Of a stretch of 50,063 bases of DNA, positions 37,829 through 46,120 are shown piece by piece (the stretch's first letter is position 1; each line of letters begins with the position of its first letter). The stretch is from NCBI GenBank assembly GCA_910587285.1, contig CAJULM010000018.1:1-50063 (forward strand), written 5' to 3'. This stretch comes from an uncultured Oscillospiraceae bacterium. Lineage in GTDB: Bacteria > Bacillota > Clostridia > Oscillospirales > Oscillospiraceae. The position numbers were made by a program, and so were the translations under genes. Under the pieces are notes generated by a model. It had not been told where the DNA came from. It saw nothing but the letters and a program-made list of their open reading frames with translations, and did not search any database.

Positions 37829-38875
37829 ATGGATTTGAATGAAGAAGGAAGACCAACGATGGGGGCGGCGGTTCTGCGGGGGCTGGGACTGCTGCTGGCG
37901 GCGGTGCTGACGATGTGGCCCACAGTGGCCTTTGCCAGCCCGGCCACGGTGGTGCCGGTGGGCCGGGCCGTGGGCATCAAGCTCTTTTCCGACGGCGTGG
38001 TGGTGGTGGGCACGTCCGACATTGCCACCGACGGCGGAAATGTGAACCCGGCCAAGGCCTGCGGGCTGCGGGAGGGGGACATCATCACCCACATCAACTC
38101 CACGGAGGTGGATACGATTGAGGAGGTATCCTCTCTGCTCCAGGAGCTGGAGGGCAAGACCATGAGCATCCGGGCCATCCGGGACGAAAAGCAGGTGCAG
38201 CTCACCGCCCAGGCGGTGCTGTGCTCCGCCGACGGGGCGTATAAGCTGGGGGCCTGGATCCGGGACTCCATGGCGGGCATCGGGACAGTGACGTTCTACT
38301 GCCCGGAGACCGGGGCCTTCGGCGCACTGGGCCACGGCATCAACGACGTGGACACAGCCCTGCTCATGCCCCTGGAGAGCGGCTCCATCCTGCCCGCCAC
38401 GGTGGCGGGGGTGGAGAAGGGGGCGGCGGGCACGCCGGGGCAGCTCAAGGGGGTGTTTGACACCAAGACCACCCTGGGCCTGCTCAGCGCCAACACCGCC
38501 GGCGGCGTGTTTGGAACCATGACCAACGGGAAATGGGCTCAGGGCGTGCCGGTGGAGGTGGCCCAGCGCAATGAGGTGAAGGCGGGCAGCGCCACCATTC
38601 TCACCAATATCTCCGGCGAGCGGGTGGACGAGTACCAAGTGGAGATTGTCAAGGTGTTTCCCGAGAGCGAGAGCGATTGCCGGGACTATCTCATCAAGGT
38701 GACAGACCAGCGTCTGCTGGACGCCACCGGCGGCATCGTCCAGGGGATGAGCGGCAGCCCCATTTTGCAGAATGGAAAAATTGTGGGAGCGGTGACCCAC
38801 GTGATGGTGGACGACCCCGCCAGCGGCTACGGCATCTATGTGGGCCGGATGCTCCGGCACAGCGGCGCGGCGTGA
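37829..38875 (+). CDS. spoIVB: SpoIVB peptidase
   Basis: 348 aa. Serine peptidase (family S55) secreted from the forespore into the intermembrane space, where in Bacillus it triggers pro-sigma-K processing. N-terminal membrane anchor (residues about 15-36), PDZ domain (about 70-135: GLREGDIITHINSTEVDTIEEV), S55 domain with His169 in ALGHGIND and Ser308 in GGIVQGMSGSPILQNGKIVGAVTHV. AGGCGG precedes the ATG at 37829; length is slightly below the Bacillus protein (about 425). Its presence indicates a sporulating or formerly sporulating lineage. Confidence 0.94.
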   Translation: MDLNEEGRPTMGAAVLRGLGLLLAAVLTMWPTVAFASPATVVPVGRAVGIKLFSDGVVVVGTSDIATDGGNVNPAKACGLREGDIITHINSTEVDTIEEVSSLLQELEGKTMSIRAIRDEKQVQLTAQAVLCSADGAYKLGAWIRDSMAGIGTVTFYCPETGAFGALGHGINDVDTALLMPLESGSILPATVAGVEKGAAGTPGQLKGVFDTKTTLGLLSANTAGGVFGTMTNGKWAQGVPVEVAQRNEVKAGSATILTNISGERVDEYQVEIVKVFPESESDCRDYLIKVTDQRLLDATGGIVQGMSGSPILQNGKIVGAVTHVMVDDPASGYGIYVGRMLRHSGAA

Positions 38876-38878
38876 GAC

Positions 38879-38908
38879 TTGACAAGGCGGGGCGGGGGGT
38901 AGTATGAT
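38879..38908 (+). promoter_or_regulatory. Promoter of HD-domain gene
   Basis: TTGACA (38879-38884), 18-bp spacer, TATGAT (38903-38908). Confidence 0.75.
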
Positions 38909-38940
38909 TTCTTCATTACAATGTGAAGGAGCTGTGTCAT

Positions 38941-39498
38941 ATGATACCCACCCCGGACCAGGCATGGGAGCTGTTATGCGAGTATAACGAGGGAGAATTT
39001 CACCGTAAACACGGCCGTGTTGTAGGCGATGTGCTGCGCTGGTTCGCCCAGGAGCTGGGCTATGGAGACCAGGCGGACTTCTGGGAGACGGTGGGGATTC
39101 TCCACGACCTGGATTTTGAGCAGTGGCCTGATGAGCACTGCGTGAAGTGCCAGGAGCTGATGCGCCAGCGGGAGATCGACGAGTCCGTCATCCACGCCGT
39201 GGCCAGCCACGGCTGGGGCGAGCTGGTGGACGTGAAGCCCGAGCACCAAATGGAGCGGGTGCTCTTTGCCACGGACGAGCTCACGGGGCTCATCGGCGCG
39301 GCGGCTATGATGCGGCCCTCCAAGAGTGTGGAGGACATGGAGGTCAAGTCGCTGAAGAAAAAGTTCAAGGACAAAAAATTCGCGGCCGGGTGCTCCCGGG
39401 ACGTGATTCGGCAGGGCGCGGAGCTGCTGGGCTGGGAGTTGGACGAGCTCATGGAGCGCACCATCCAGGCCATGCGGGCCAGCGCCAACGTGGACTGA
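38941..39498 (+). CDS. HD-domain hydrolase-like protein
   Basis: 185 aa. HD superfamily pattern: H in FHRKHGRVVGDV, the metal-binding HD pair in VGILHDLDFEQWP, a further H in AVASHGWGE and D in FATDELTG. This is the layout of the HDIG-type predicted hydrolases annotated widely in Clostridia. AAGGAG lies nine bases before the ATG at 38941. Probably a metal-dependent phosphohydrolase of unknown substrate. trmO begins one base after its stop, so the two are co-transcribed. Confidence 0.82.
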   Translation: MIPTPDQAWELLCEYNEGEFHRKHGRVVGDVLRWFAQELGYGDQADFWETVGILHDLDFEQWPDEHCVKCQELMRQREIDESVIHAVASHGWGELVDVKPEHQMERVLFATDELTGLIGAAAMMRPSKSVEDMEVKSLKKKFKDKKFAAGCSRDVIRQGAELLGWELDELMERTIQAMRASANVD

Positions 39499-39499
39499 G

Positions 39500-40171
39500 A
39501 TGGAGCCCATCGCCCATATCCGCTCGGACTTTTCCTCCAAGTTCGGCGTGCCCCGGCAGGCCGGACTGGTGGAGGCGCTGCGGGCCGTGGTGGTGTTCGA
39601 GCCGCCCTATCGCGCCCCGGAGGCGTTTCGGGGAATGGAGGGCTTCTCCCACCTGTGGCTCATCTGGGAGTTTTCCCAAAACCGGCGGCAGGGCTGGTCC
39701 CCCACGGTGCGCCCGCCCCGGCTGGGCGGTAACCGGAGGGTGGGGGTGTTCGCCACCCGTTCTCCCTTCCGGCCCAACCCCATCGGCCTGTCCTGCGTGC
39801 GGCTGGAGCGGGTGGAGCTGGACGGGCCGGAGGGCCCGGTGCTCATTGTGTCCGGGGCAGATTTGGCGGACGGCACTCCCATTTTGGATGTGAAGCCCTA
39901 TGTGCCCTATGCGGACTGCCGCCCTGAGGCGGTGGGCGGCTTCGCGGGGGAGGCCCCGGAGGGAGGGCTGACGGTGGAGTGCCCGCCGGAGCTGCTGGCC
40001 AGGGCGCCGGAGGACCGCCGGGAGGCCCTGCTGGGCGTATTGGCCCAGGACCCCCGGCCGCCCTACCAGGATGACCCGGACCGGGTGTACGGCTTCGGGT
40101 TTGCCGGGCTGGAGGTGCGCTTCCGGGTGGCGGACGGGGTGCTCACCGTAACGGAGATTGCCGCCGGATAG
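39500..40171 (+). CDS. trmO: tRNA t6A37 methyltransferase TrmO
   Basis: 223 aa. TrmO uses S-adenosylmethionine to methylate N6-threonylcarbamoyladenosine 37 in certain tRNAs. Family landmarks: PIAHIRSDFSSKFGVPRQAG, EGFSHLWLIWEFSQN, RPPRLGGNRRVGVFATRSPFRPNPIGLS and DGTPILDVKPYVPYAD. The C-terminal extension (about 145-223, with PPYQDDPDRVYGF) is the usual one. One base after the HD gene. Followed by a very strong terminator, then the junction to the mobile island. Confidence 0.94.
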   Translation: MEPIAHIRSDFSSKFGVPRQAGLVEALRAVVVFEPPYRAPEAFRGMEGFSHLWLIWEFSQNRRQGWSPTVRPPRLGGNRRVGVFATRSPFRPNPIGLSCVRLERVELDGPEGPVLIVSGADLADGTPILDVKPYVPYADCRPEAVGGFAGEAPEGGLTVECPPELLARAPEDRREALLGVLAQDPRPPYQDDPDRVYGFGFAGLEVRFRVADGVLTVTEIAAG

Positions 40172-40178
40172 CGAACGC

Positions 40179-40216
40179 AAAACCGCACGGGGCCCAGGGC
40201 TCCGTGCGGTTTTTTT
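40179..40216 (+). terminator. Terminator after trmO
   Basis: AAAACCGCACGG (40179-40190) with 40202-40213 and a run of seven T. Confidence 0.95.
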
Positions 40217-40380
40217 GAAAAAGAGGCTATTCCTGCGGGGTATCCCGCTTTTTATCCAGCTTACCCGCGATCCAGTGCATCCCGGCGAGGAAAAGAATGC
40301 CCCCTCTCTTGTGCTGAGGAGAGTATAGCACGGCGCGGATGCGGCGCGTCCATTCCGTTTCCGCCGGGGCGCGCACGGGA

Positions 40381-40572
40381 TTATGTCAGTTCCTTTTTCC
40401 GCTCCTCCAGACTGCGCTGAAACTCGTTCAGCTCCTCGAGCGCGGCGACCACCTTGGGGTAATGCCTGCACGATTTGTCACAGGGGTGCTTGCACCGGCG
40501 GCAGGGCCTGGGGCGGGCGTCAAAGCAGAGATCAAAACACGGAGCAGAGGAGCCAAAATCAAGAATAGACAA
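40381..40572 (-). CDS. 63-aa cysteine-rich protein
   Basis: TTG start with AAAGGAGGGG just upstream. Seven cysteines, most in CRRCKHPCDKSCRHYP, followed by an amphipathic helix (KVVAALEELNEFQRSLEERKKEL). Probably a small metal-binding protein; not recognised beyond that. It has a consensus-like promoter (40595-40623, minus strand) and is divergent from the XRE gene, a common arrangement for regulator and target. It may be at the very left end of the element. Confidence 0.62.
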   Translation of the reverse strand: MSILDFGSSAPCFDLCFDARPRPCRRCKHPCDKSCRHYPKVVAALEELNEFQRSLEERKKELT

Positions 40573-40594
40573 TGCACACCCCTCCTTTTTCTAC

Positions 40595-40623
40595 ACTGTA
40601 ACATACAAAATGTAGATTGTCAA
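40595..40623 (-). promoter_or_regulatory. Promoter of cysteine-rich gene
   Basis: Minus strand TTGACA (40618-40623), 17-bp spacer, TACAGT (40595-40600). AT-rich repeated TGTAGATTGT / GAGATTGTAT-like stretches nearby may be the XRE operator. Confidence 0.7.
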
Positions 40624-40697
40624 TCGCTATGTGAGATTGTATATACGTTTTATTAGAGACACATTCTCGTTTACAATACATACGAGGGGGTGTCGGA

Positions 40698-40931
40698 GTG
40701 AAAGAGGAGTATCGGGACCGCTATATGAGGTTTGGCTTGAATGTGGTGTACTATCGCAAGAAGAACCGCTGGTCACAGATTCAGCTTGCGGAAAAAGCGG
40801 ATATAGACCGCACATATGTCAGCTCGATTGAACGTGGGGTTGTAGGGCCGTCTTTCGATGTGCTGTTTAAGCTCTCCGACGCGCTGGGAATTTCCACAAA
40901 GCAGTTATTTGATTTTCGGGACGATGAATAA
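40698..40931 (+). CDS. XRE-family regulator of the mobile element
   Basis: 77 aa, GTG start behind GAGGGGG. HTH: FGLNVVYYRKKNRWSQIQLAEKADIDRTYVSSIERGVVGPSFDVLFKLSDALG, the standard small Cro/CI-type repressor. AT-richer than the chromosome to its left, marking entry into the island. It is divergent from the cysteine-rich gene and upstream of tnpV. Likely controls one or both; target unproven. Confidence 0.85.
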   Translation: MKEEYRDRYMRFGLNVVYYRKKNRWSQIQLAEKADIDRTYVSSIERGVVGPSFDVLFKLSDALGISTKQLFDFRDDE

Positions 40932-41042
40932 AAAGGACGCAAAGGCTTTTAATGAGGTTCCGTAACGATGGTTTCAAAAAATGTAGTAAAGACAGTCGAT
41001 ACGATGTATTGCAGAAAATCTGAACAAACGGAGGAATCTGCA

Positions 41043-41408
41043 ATGAAGTCATTATTTGAAGAACTGGGTGGCACCTATCATCAGGAAGGCGATTATTTCC
41101 TGCCCGATTTGTCTCTACCTGAAACCGCTCCCGTTGGTATCTGGGGGCAACGGCGGAGACACTACCTGAAAACACAACGGAGGCCGCTCTACAATGCCCT
41201 GCTTCTCGGCGGCAAGCTGAATGACCATTTGATTGCGGTTGATACCCAGGCAGAAACTATGTTTTTTCAGTTGGTTAATCGACTGACAGAGCAGGAGGGT
41301 ATCACAGAACAGCTCAAAGTTGAGAATCAGATGGAGTGGGTCAGGCAGATGAACAGTATCCGAAATCAAGCAGAAGAAATCATCTACAACGAACTTATTT
41401 GCACTTAG
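41043..41408 (+). CDS. tnpV: TnpV family transposon-encoded protein
   Basis: 121 aa. Starts MKSLFEELGGTYHQEGDYFLPDL and contains GIWGQRRRHYLKTQRRPLYNALLLGGKLNDHL, the TnpV signature found in Tn4451-type and other clostridial mobile elements. GGAGGA precedes the ATG at 41043; an earlier ATG lacks an RBS. Its precise function in transposition is not established. Ends at a bidirectional terminator shared with the DUF5677 gene. Confidence 0.85.
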   Translation: MKSLFEELGGTYHQEGDYFLPDLSLPETAPVGIWGQRRRHYLKTQRRPLYNALLLGGKLNDHLIAVDTQAETMFFQLVNRLTEQEGITEQLKVENQMEWVRQMNSIRNQAEEIIYNELICT

Positions 41409-41413
41409 AGTCA

Positions 41414-41457
41414 AACAAACCGGGGAGCATAGCGTGAGCCATGTTCCCCGGTTTGTT
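41414..41457. terminator. Bidirectional terminator between tnpV and DUF5677 gene
   Basis: 13-bp stem AACAAACCGGGGA (41414-41426) with 41445-41457, 18-nt loop. Confidence 0.85.
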
Positions 41458-42430
41458 ACTCTTGCTTATTATCCTCGGTTTCACCGAAACATCTTGTTTC
41501 AATCTCTGTATAGTATTCTCTGATAAGATTTGCCCATTTGGTTAATACTCGTATATATACGATCGAATCTCCACTTGAAACAAATCCAAAATAGTCTGCT
41601 GCAATCATAGAAAGCGAAATAGCCGCATTGATTGCTGGTGGGGCAAGCCCGTAATCACTATGGCCAACTGGGGTAAATGTCCGTGGGCCGGATGGCACGC
41701 CTAAACGATCAAAAGTTCCTTGCGGTGTTGCATGAACAACTTTATTTGCCAGCTTGTATTGATTTTCCCATGCATCGGTTGACATACTGCATTGTTCTTT
41801 TATTTTTTCGAAAGTTATTTTATTAGGATTTTTCCATCCAGAAAAGCAAGGTGCAGTCCCTGCCCAACCATAGCGTCCATCATCTGTGAATGATGCACTG
41901 TAGTATGCTTTGGCAACTTTTTCATCATTGTTTCTGATAAACTCCGAAATAACGCTTAACTCAAACAAAGATCGCCAGCGAGCGGTCGCACCATCGGCAA
42001 AGCCACCTTTGAGTAAATGGAGAATCTCAAGATACTGCTGGCAAGCACGTCCATAGAGTTCACCTAATACGCAATAACGGAACATCATATCCTTATACTG
42101 ATTTTCTGGAAGAGTTTTAGCATAAGTATTGATATCGCTGCCTGCTTCATATGCAATTAGGTACATTGCCTCTGACGCGACAAAACCTTTTCCCCAAATC
42201 TGCTCATTCCTGGATATAAATTCGTCAGTGTGCACTCGTTCCTGTAACACTCTCTCATACATTGTTTTTTCAAAGAAATCCACATGGTCAGATGACATTG
42301 TTTCAATTAATTCTATCATAGCAGCTCCATAATCAATATCTGAAAATATTTTCTCTATTTCGGCTTCGGAACGACCTTGTTGTTGCAGTTCGGTATACCG
42401 TTTCCGCAAAACATCATCAATAAGTTGCAT
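41456..42430 (-). CDS. DUF5677 domain protein downstream of the MmeI-like enzyme
   Basis: 324 aa, helical, soluble. Central region with YCVLGELYGRACQQYLEILHLLKGGFADGATARWRSLFELSVISEFI is the DUF5677 core, and ANKVVHATPQGTFDRLG a second landmark. The gene is markedly AT-richer than most of the RM gene. The AAGGAGG immediately after the RM stop codon is 24 bases from the ATG at 42430, too far for normal use; an in-frame ACG seven to eight bases from it is an alternative. The layout says it is co-transcribed with, and probably translated after, the RM gene. DUF5677 genes are often found in defence islands, but no function is known. Confidence 0.75.
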   Translation of the reverse strand: MQLIDDVLRKRYTELQQQGRSEAEIEKIFSDIDYGAAMIELIETMSSDHVDFFEKTMYERVLQERVHTDEFISRNEQIWGKGFVASEAMYLIAYEAGSDINTYAKTLPENQYKDMMFRYCVLGELYGRACQQYLEILHLLKGGFADGATARWRSLFELSVISEFIRNNDEKVAKAYYSASFTDDGRYGWAGTAPCFSGWKNPNKITFEKIKEQCSMSTDAWENQYKLANKVVHATPQGTFDRLGVPSGPRTFTPVGHSDYGLAPPAINAAISLSMIAADYFGFVSSGDSIVYIRVLTKWANLIREYYTEIETRCFGETEDNKQE

Positions 42431-42461
42431 AGTAAAATCGTTGCTCGTATGTAGTCCCTCC

Positions 42462-45221
42462 TTATTCTACCAGTTTCTGATACATCCTCATCAATTCCGC
42501 CACGCAGCTTGTCTCAGTGGTAGTCGCCACGTCGAACCCATACGCCTGCATGACGGCCCGGTCGTTCTGCTGGTGGGCCTTGCGCAGCTCGGGGGGCATG
42601 GCAATTTCGTCGTAGAGGTCGGCCAGGGAGCAATCCGGGTAGAGGGCGCGGGCATCCAGGATGGCCTGGGCGGTCTGCTCGATCTTGGCTTTCTGAGCTT
42701 CGGTGGGGATGGGCCAGGGGAAGTTGTTGTAGACCGCGGGAGAATAGCTATAGTCACTTTTCAACCGCCCGCAAACGGCCCGCATCCAAGCCATATGGAC
42801 ATTTGAAATCATTACACCGAGCATATACAAATCAGCTTTTGGCACTAAATAAAGTTTGTTGCTTGCAATAATGTTTGGCGTCATGAATCCAATTGGAATA
42901 TATCGCCGCTTTTCAGAAGATACTTCTGGAATTGCTAAATAATTTGAATCAGGCTGACGAATTTGTGAAAAGAGCATAGGGGTTTCAGCTTGTGCTTGAA
43001 CTGCAACTGTTTTTGTTTTACGCCGAGTATCAGCAACCCCATTTAATCGTTCCATTATTTCTGGGATTCCCCTATACTCAGCAGGTGAAATACCTTTCAA
43101 CCATAAGCAATATCGTTTTTTCCCATTGATAAATTCATAGGAGCCGATGAACGGTTTTATATATTTTTCGCTTTCTGGGTACTTATCTAATAACTCGTTA
43201 CGTTCTTCGATTGATAGTATTAAGTACCCTCCGTCCCAAGGTTTGTTCCCTTGCACAATAGATGGATACTCATGCAAAGCACTTCCTCTGGAATTGATGA
43301 ACATTTCTGGTGCATCAAGAAGGTAACCATTGATATGAGAAACTATTTTGCTGCGTTCGGATTCAAAAAGTAGTTTTGTTCTGCTGGAAGTTCCACAAGT
43401 GAATCCTACAATGACACAATGAACTGCGGCCTTATCCTTTGCTTCGCTTGTCCACACAAAAGTCCTATATGCAAATTCAATATCTACACCTTTTTCAAAC
43501 AGCGGTTTCCATAGGATTCCCACAGATTCCCCCTGAGAAATTGAATTTGTTGAAACAAAGGCGGTATGTATATTTGTCCCTTGCATATAATCGGCGGCTT
43601 TGTTGTACCATCCACAAACATAGTCCAGTTTTCCGCATTTTGGAATATCGCGGCAAACTGCTTCCAAATCCTCCGCCTGCTCCTTTGACCGCCACTGATG
43701 ACCCACAAACGGCGGATTGCCCATGATGTAGTTCAGCTTATGCTTTGACACCACGCTTTCCCAATCCAGCCGCAGGGCGTTGCCCTCGGTGATGTTGGCG
43801 TAGGATTTCAGCGGCAGGAAGTCCAAGGTCATGTGGACAACGTCCTCGGTCTCCTTCATCATCTGGCTCTCCGCGATCCACAGGGCGGTCTTTGCCACGG
43901 TCACGGCGAAGTCGTTGATCTCAATGCCGTAGAACTGACCGATGGACACCTGGATGATGCCCTCCATATCCATGCTGATTTGGTCGGTGGAGCACCGCAA
44001 GACCTCGTTTTCCAGCTTCCGCAGGGACAGGTAGGTCTCCGTCAGGAAATTGCCGGAGCCGCAGGCCGGATCAAGAAAAGTCAGCCCCGCCAATTTTGCC
44101 TGAAATGCGCTCAGTCTGGCCTTGCGGGTCTTGTCCACGGCGATCTCCTTGATTTCCTCCAGCTCCGAGCGCAGGCCGTCCAGGAACAGCGGGTCAATGA
44201 CCTTGTGGATGTTCTCAATGCTGGTGTAGTGCATCCCGCCGGAGCGCCGGGTGTCCGGGTTCAGGGTGCTTTCAAACACCGCCCCGAAAATGGTGGGGCT
44301 GATGGCCGACCAGTCAAAGTCCCCGCTGGCCCTTTCCAGCAGGAGGGCTTTCAATTCCTCGGTAAAGGGCGGAATTTCAATGTTTTCGTCGCTGAACAAG
44401 CCGCCGTTGACGTAGGGGAACGCCGCCAGCGCCGGGTTGTCATCTGCCAGATACTTGTCCCGCTGCTCTGGCTTTTGATCCAGGGTTCGGAACAGCTCCA
44501 CTAATGCTTTGCGGACGCCGCTGGCGGGAATATCCCGGAGATAGTCATGGAACATACTCTTGCTGCCGAAGATACCGGCGTCCTCGGCGTACAGGCAGAA
44601 CACCAGCCGGACGCACAGGGCGTTCAGGCTTTTCAGCGTGTCTTCGGCCTCCGGGTCTTTGTACTGCTTCAGCAGGGCGTCGTAGAGGATGCCCACGATC
44701 TCGCCCGCTTGCAGGGAGACCTCCATCTCTTTTTTGATGTTGGTGTCCCCGGTGTCCACCAGGAATTGCAGGCGGTAGTATTCTTTTTCCAGGTCGCACA
44801 GCTTGATGACCTCCGGGTCGCCAGTGGGACGCTCCATGTCGTAGACGTAGAACTCGGCGAAATTGCAGGTGACGATCCACCGGGGCCGCTGGGAGTAGGG
44901 CAGCTCGGCGGCATACCGCTTGGCCTGCTGGAACGGAGACAGCAGGGAACCGTCGGACTGCTTGATGGGCTTGTTCAGCTCTTTCCCAAGGCTTTTCTGT
45001 TCGATCAGGACGTGGGTGGACGGAATAAAGCCGTCGATGAAGCTGGTGTGATCCAGCATGATCTGATCCTCAAAGGTGATAAACTTGTCTGGCTCCTCCA
45101 CCCCGTAGACTTTTTGGAGCAGGGATAGCCAAAAGGTCTGGCTGTGGCCTTTCTCGTAGCCTTTGCCCTGCCAATCGGTAGCAAACTGTTTCGCGGCGGC
45201 GCGGCGCTGTGTATCTGTCAT
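42462..45221 (-). CDS. MmeI-like type IIL restriction-modification enzyme (single chain)
   Basis: 919 aa, the same length as MmeI itself. N-terminal PD-(D/E)xK nuclease: Asp62 and Glu73-x-Lys75 (FIDGFIPSTHVLIEQKS). Helical linker, then gamma-class N6-adenine methyltransferase: motif I FLDPACGSGNFL (381-392), motif IV NPPF (501-504). Recognition domain about 600-815 and C-terminal helical domain ending in SPAVYNNFPWPIP...YQKLVE. One protein both methylates one strand of the host sites and cuts foreign DNA about 20 bases away. Residues about 510-816 are encoded by AT-richer DNA (about 42771-43695) than either flank. The ATG at 45221 follows GGGGGA; upstream extension to 45410 is unconserved. 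It is the cargo of the mobile element. Confidence 0.9.
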   Translation of the reverse strand: MTDTQRRAAAKQFATDWQGKGYEKGHSQTFWLSLLQKVYGVEEPDKFITFEDQIMLDHTSFIDGFIPSTHVLIEQKSLGKELNKPIKQSDGSLLSPFQQAKRYAAELPYSQRPRWIVTCNFAEFYVYDMERPTGDPEVIKLCDLEKEYYRLQFLVDTGDTNIKKEMEVSLQAGEIVGILYDALLKQYKDPEAEDTLKSLNALCVRLVFCLYAEDAGIFGSKSMFHDYLRDIPASGVRKALVELFRTLDQKPEQRDKYLADDNPALAAFPYVNGGLFSDENIEIPPFTEELKALLLERASGDFDWSAISPTIFGAVFESTLNPDTRRSGGMHYTSIENIHKVIDPLFLDGLRSELEEIKEIAVDKTRKARLSAFQAKLAGLTFLDPACGSGNFLTETYLSLRKLENEVLRCSTDQISMDMEGIIQVSIGQFYGIEINDFAVTVAKTALWIAESQMMKETEDVVHMTLDFLPLKSYANITEGNALRLDWESVVSKHKLNYIMGNPPFVGHQWRSKEQAEDLEAVCRDIPKCGKLDYVCGWYNKAADYMQGTNIHTAFVSTNSISQGESVGILWKPLFEKGVDIEFAYRTFVWTSEAKDKAAVHCVIVGFTCGTSSRTKLLFESERSKIVSHINGYLLDAPEMFINSRGSALHEYPSIVQGNKPWDGGYLILSIEERNELLDKYPESEKYIKPFIGSYEFINGKKRYCLWLKGISPAEYRGIPEIMERLNGVADTRRKTKTVAVQAQAETPMLFSQIRQPDSNYLAIPEVSSEKRRYIPIGFMTPNIIASNKLYLVPKADLYMLGVMISNVHMAWMRAVCGRLKSDYSYSPAVYNNFPWPIPTEAQKAKIEQTAQAILDARALYPDCSLADLYDEIAMPPELRKAHQQNDRAVMQAYGFDVATTTETSCVAELMRMYQKLVE

Positions 45222-45411
45222 GGCGGTATTCCCCCAGTTGCTTTTTCTATAGGATACCATACAAAGCCGTATTTTTCCAGAGCAATCTATAACATCCGCC
45301 GATATGCCATTGACAAACATCAGTTCCGCATGGTAAACTATACTCCCATGTAAGTGGGCCAACTGAATAACACATATAGGCAACATCTTTTTGGTACTTG
45401 TGAAACACAAG

Positions 45412-45487
45412 GCCGGTACATCAAACTTGCTTCAGCGGAACGAAAATTCTGCTGGGGTTGGTTTTGATGTACCGGCTTCTTTTTTGT
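45412..45487 (+). terminator. Large-loop hairpin with T-tract
   Basis: GCCGGTACATCAAA (45412-45425) pairs with 45463-45476 across a 37-nt loop, followed by TTCTTTTTTG. It looks like a terminator or the end of a small RNA; no gene precedes it on the plus strand. Confidence 0.5.
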
Positions 45488-45599
45488 TTTGACAACTGAA
45501 TGACCGTCTGAATGGGATACTCCGCCATGACCTCCACCGGGGAGTGAGCGAGATAACGCTGCTGAACAGGGGCAGGAACGTCATTCAGGACAATCGGCA

Positions 45600-45890
45600 A
45601 TACAGCGTGACGGCAAAACGCCGTCACGTGAACCACCCCAAAATCACCATGGCGGCATTTTGCCGTCTACTTGTCCTAACCATAACCGTGACGGCAAAAA
45701 TGACCCTATTTGCCGTCACTATTTCACTCCGCCAATAGAAGTAGCGCCAAAATTGACGTCACTTAATCGGCTTTAACCGAATCATGACGGCATTTTTGAT
45801 GTCATGTGCCGTCACCTTTGCGTGGCATCACGGGTGATGCCAATTTTGTGCGGGCTATCTATGAGAATGGCATCACCCATGATGCCATAG
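45600..45890. repeat. Field of six palindromes (GTGACGGC and GGCATCAC families)
   Basis: GTGACGGC-family palindromes: 45607-45627 (8-bp arms, AAAAC spacer), 45651-45667, 45688-45719 (11-bp arms GTGACGGCAAA, 10-nt spacer), 45785-45814 (8-bp arms). GGCATCAC family: 45823-45842 (9-bp arms, GG spacer) and 45867-45888 (9-bp arms, CCCA spacer). A TGACGTCA palindrome sits at 45754-45761. No gene is convincing in 45222-46120. The field lies directly upstream of the mobilization genes. Confidence 0.8.
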
Positions 45891-45959
45891 CCCAGACATG
45901 GGGATGGGCCAAACGTAACTACGAGAAAATGTTTTCAGCACACTTCCTCAGAAAGAAGC

Positions 45960-46100
45960 CGACCCCACCCGCTTCCCATACCCAGGAGCAACAGAACTAT
46001 CCCTGTCCACGGGGATAGCGAGCATCGGATTTCGCCCCCCAGGGTGCAAAATCCATTCCCAGGGGAAACCCCTGAATACCCCCTCCCACGGCGGAAATCT
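45960..46100 (+). other. Putative oriT region
   Basis: Just upstream of mobC are short inverted repeats, TATCCC/GGGATA (45999-46018) and CAGGGG-AAA-CCCCTG (46060-46074), with pyrimidine-rich stretches between them. Position next to mobC and relaxase, with hairpins, fits an origin of transfer; the nick site cannot be assigned. Confidence 0.45.
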
Positions 46101-46120
46101 GACAGAATGGAGGAATTATT

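Noticed and set aside
40240..40335. Short leftward frame with hydrophobic ILFLAGMHW segment
   Set aside because: It could be a 17-aa peptide or a longer frame from a GTG that overlaps a TATACT box, but no consistent start and RBS can be assigned. Probably a gene remnant at the island border.
45222..45410. 63-codon N-terminal extension of the MmeI-like enzyme
   Set aside because: Total length without it equals MmeI (919 aa) and the extension is AT-rich and not like the family.
45544..45738. 64-codon frame across the palindrome field
   Set aside because: Codes mainly the palindromes themselves, has no RBS and no recognisable domain.
45600..45890. CRISPR array or simple iterons
   Set aside because: The units are palindromes of two different families with irregular spacing and no constant repeat of 24-40 bases.
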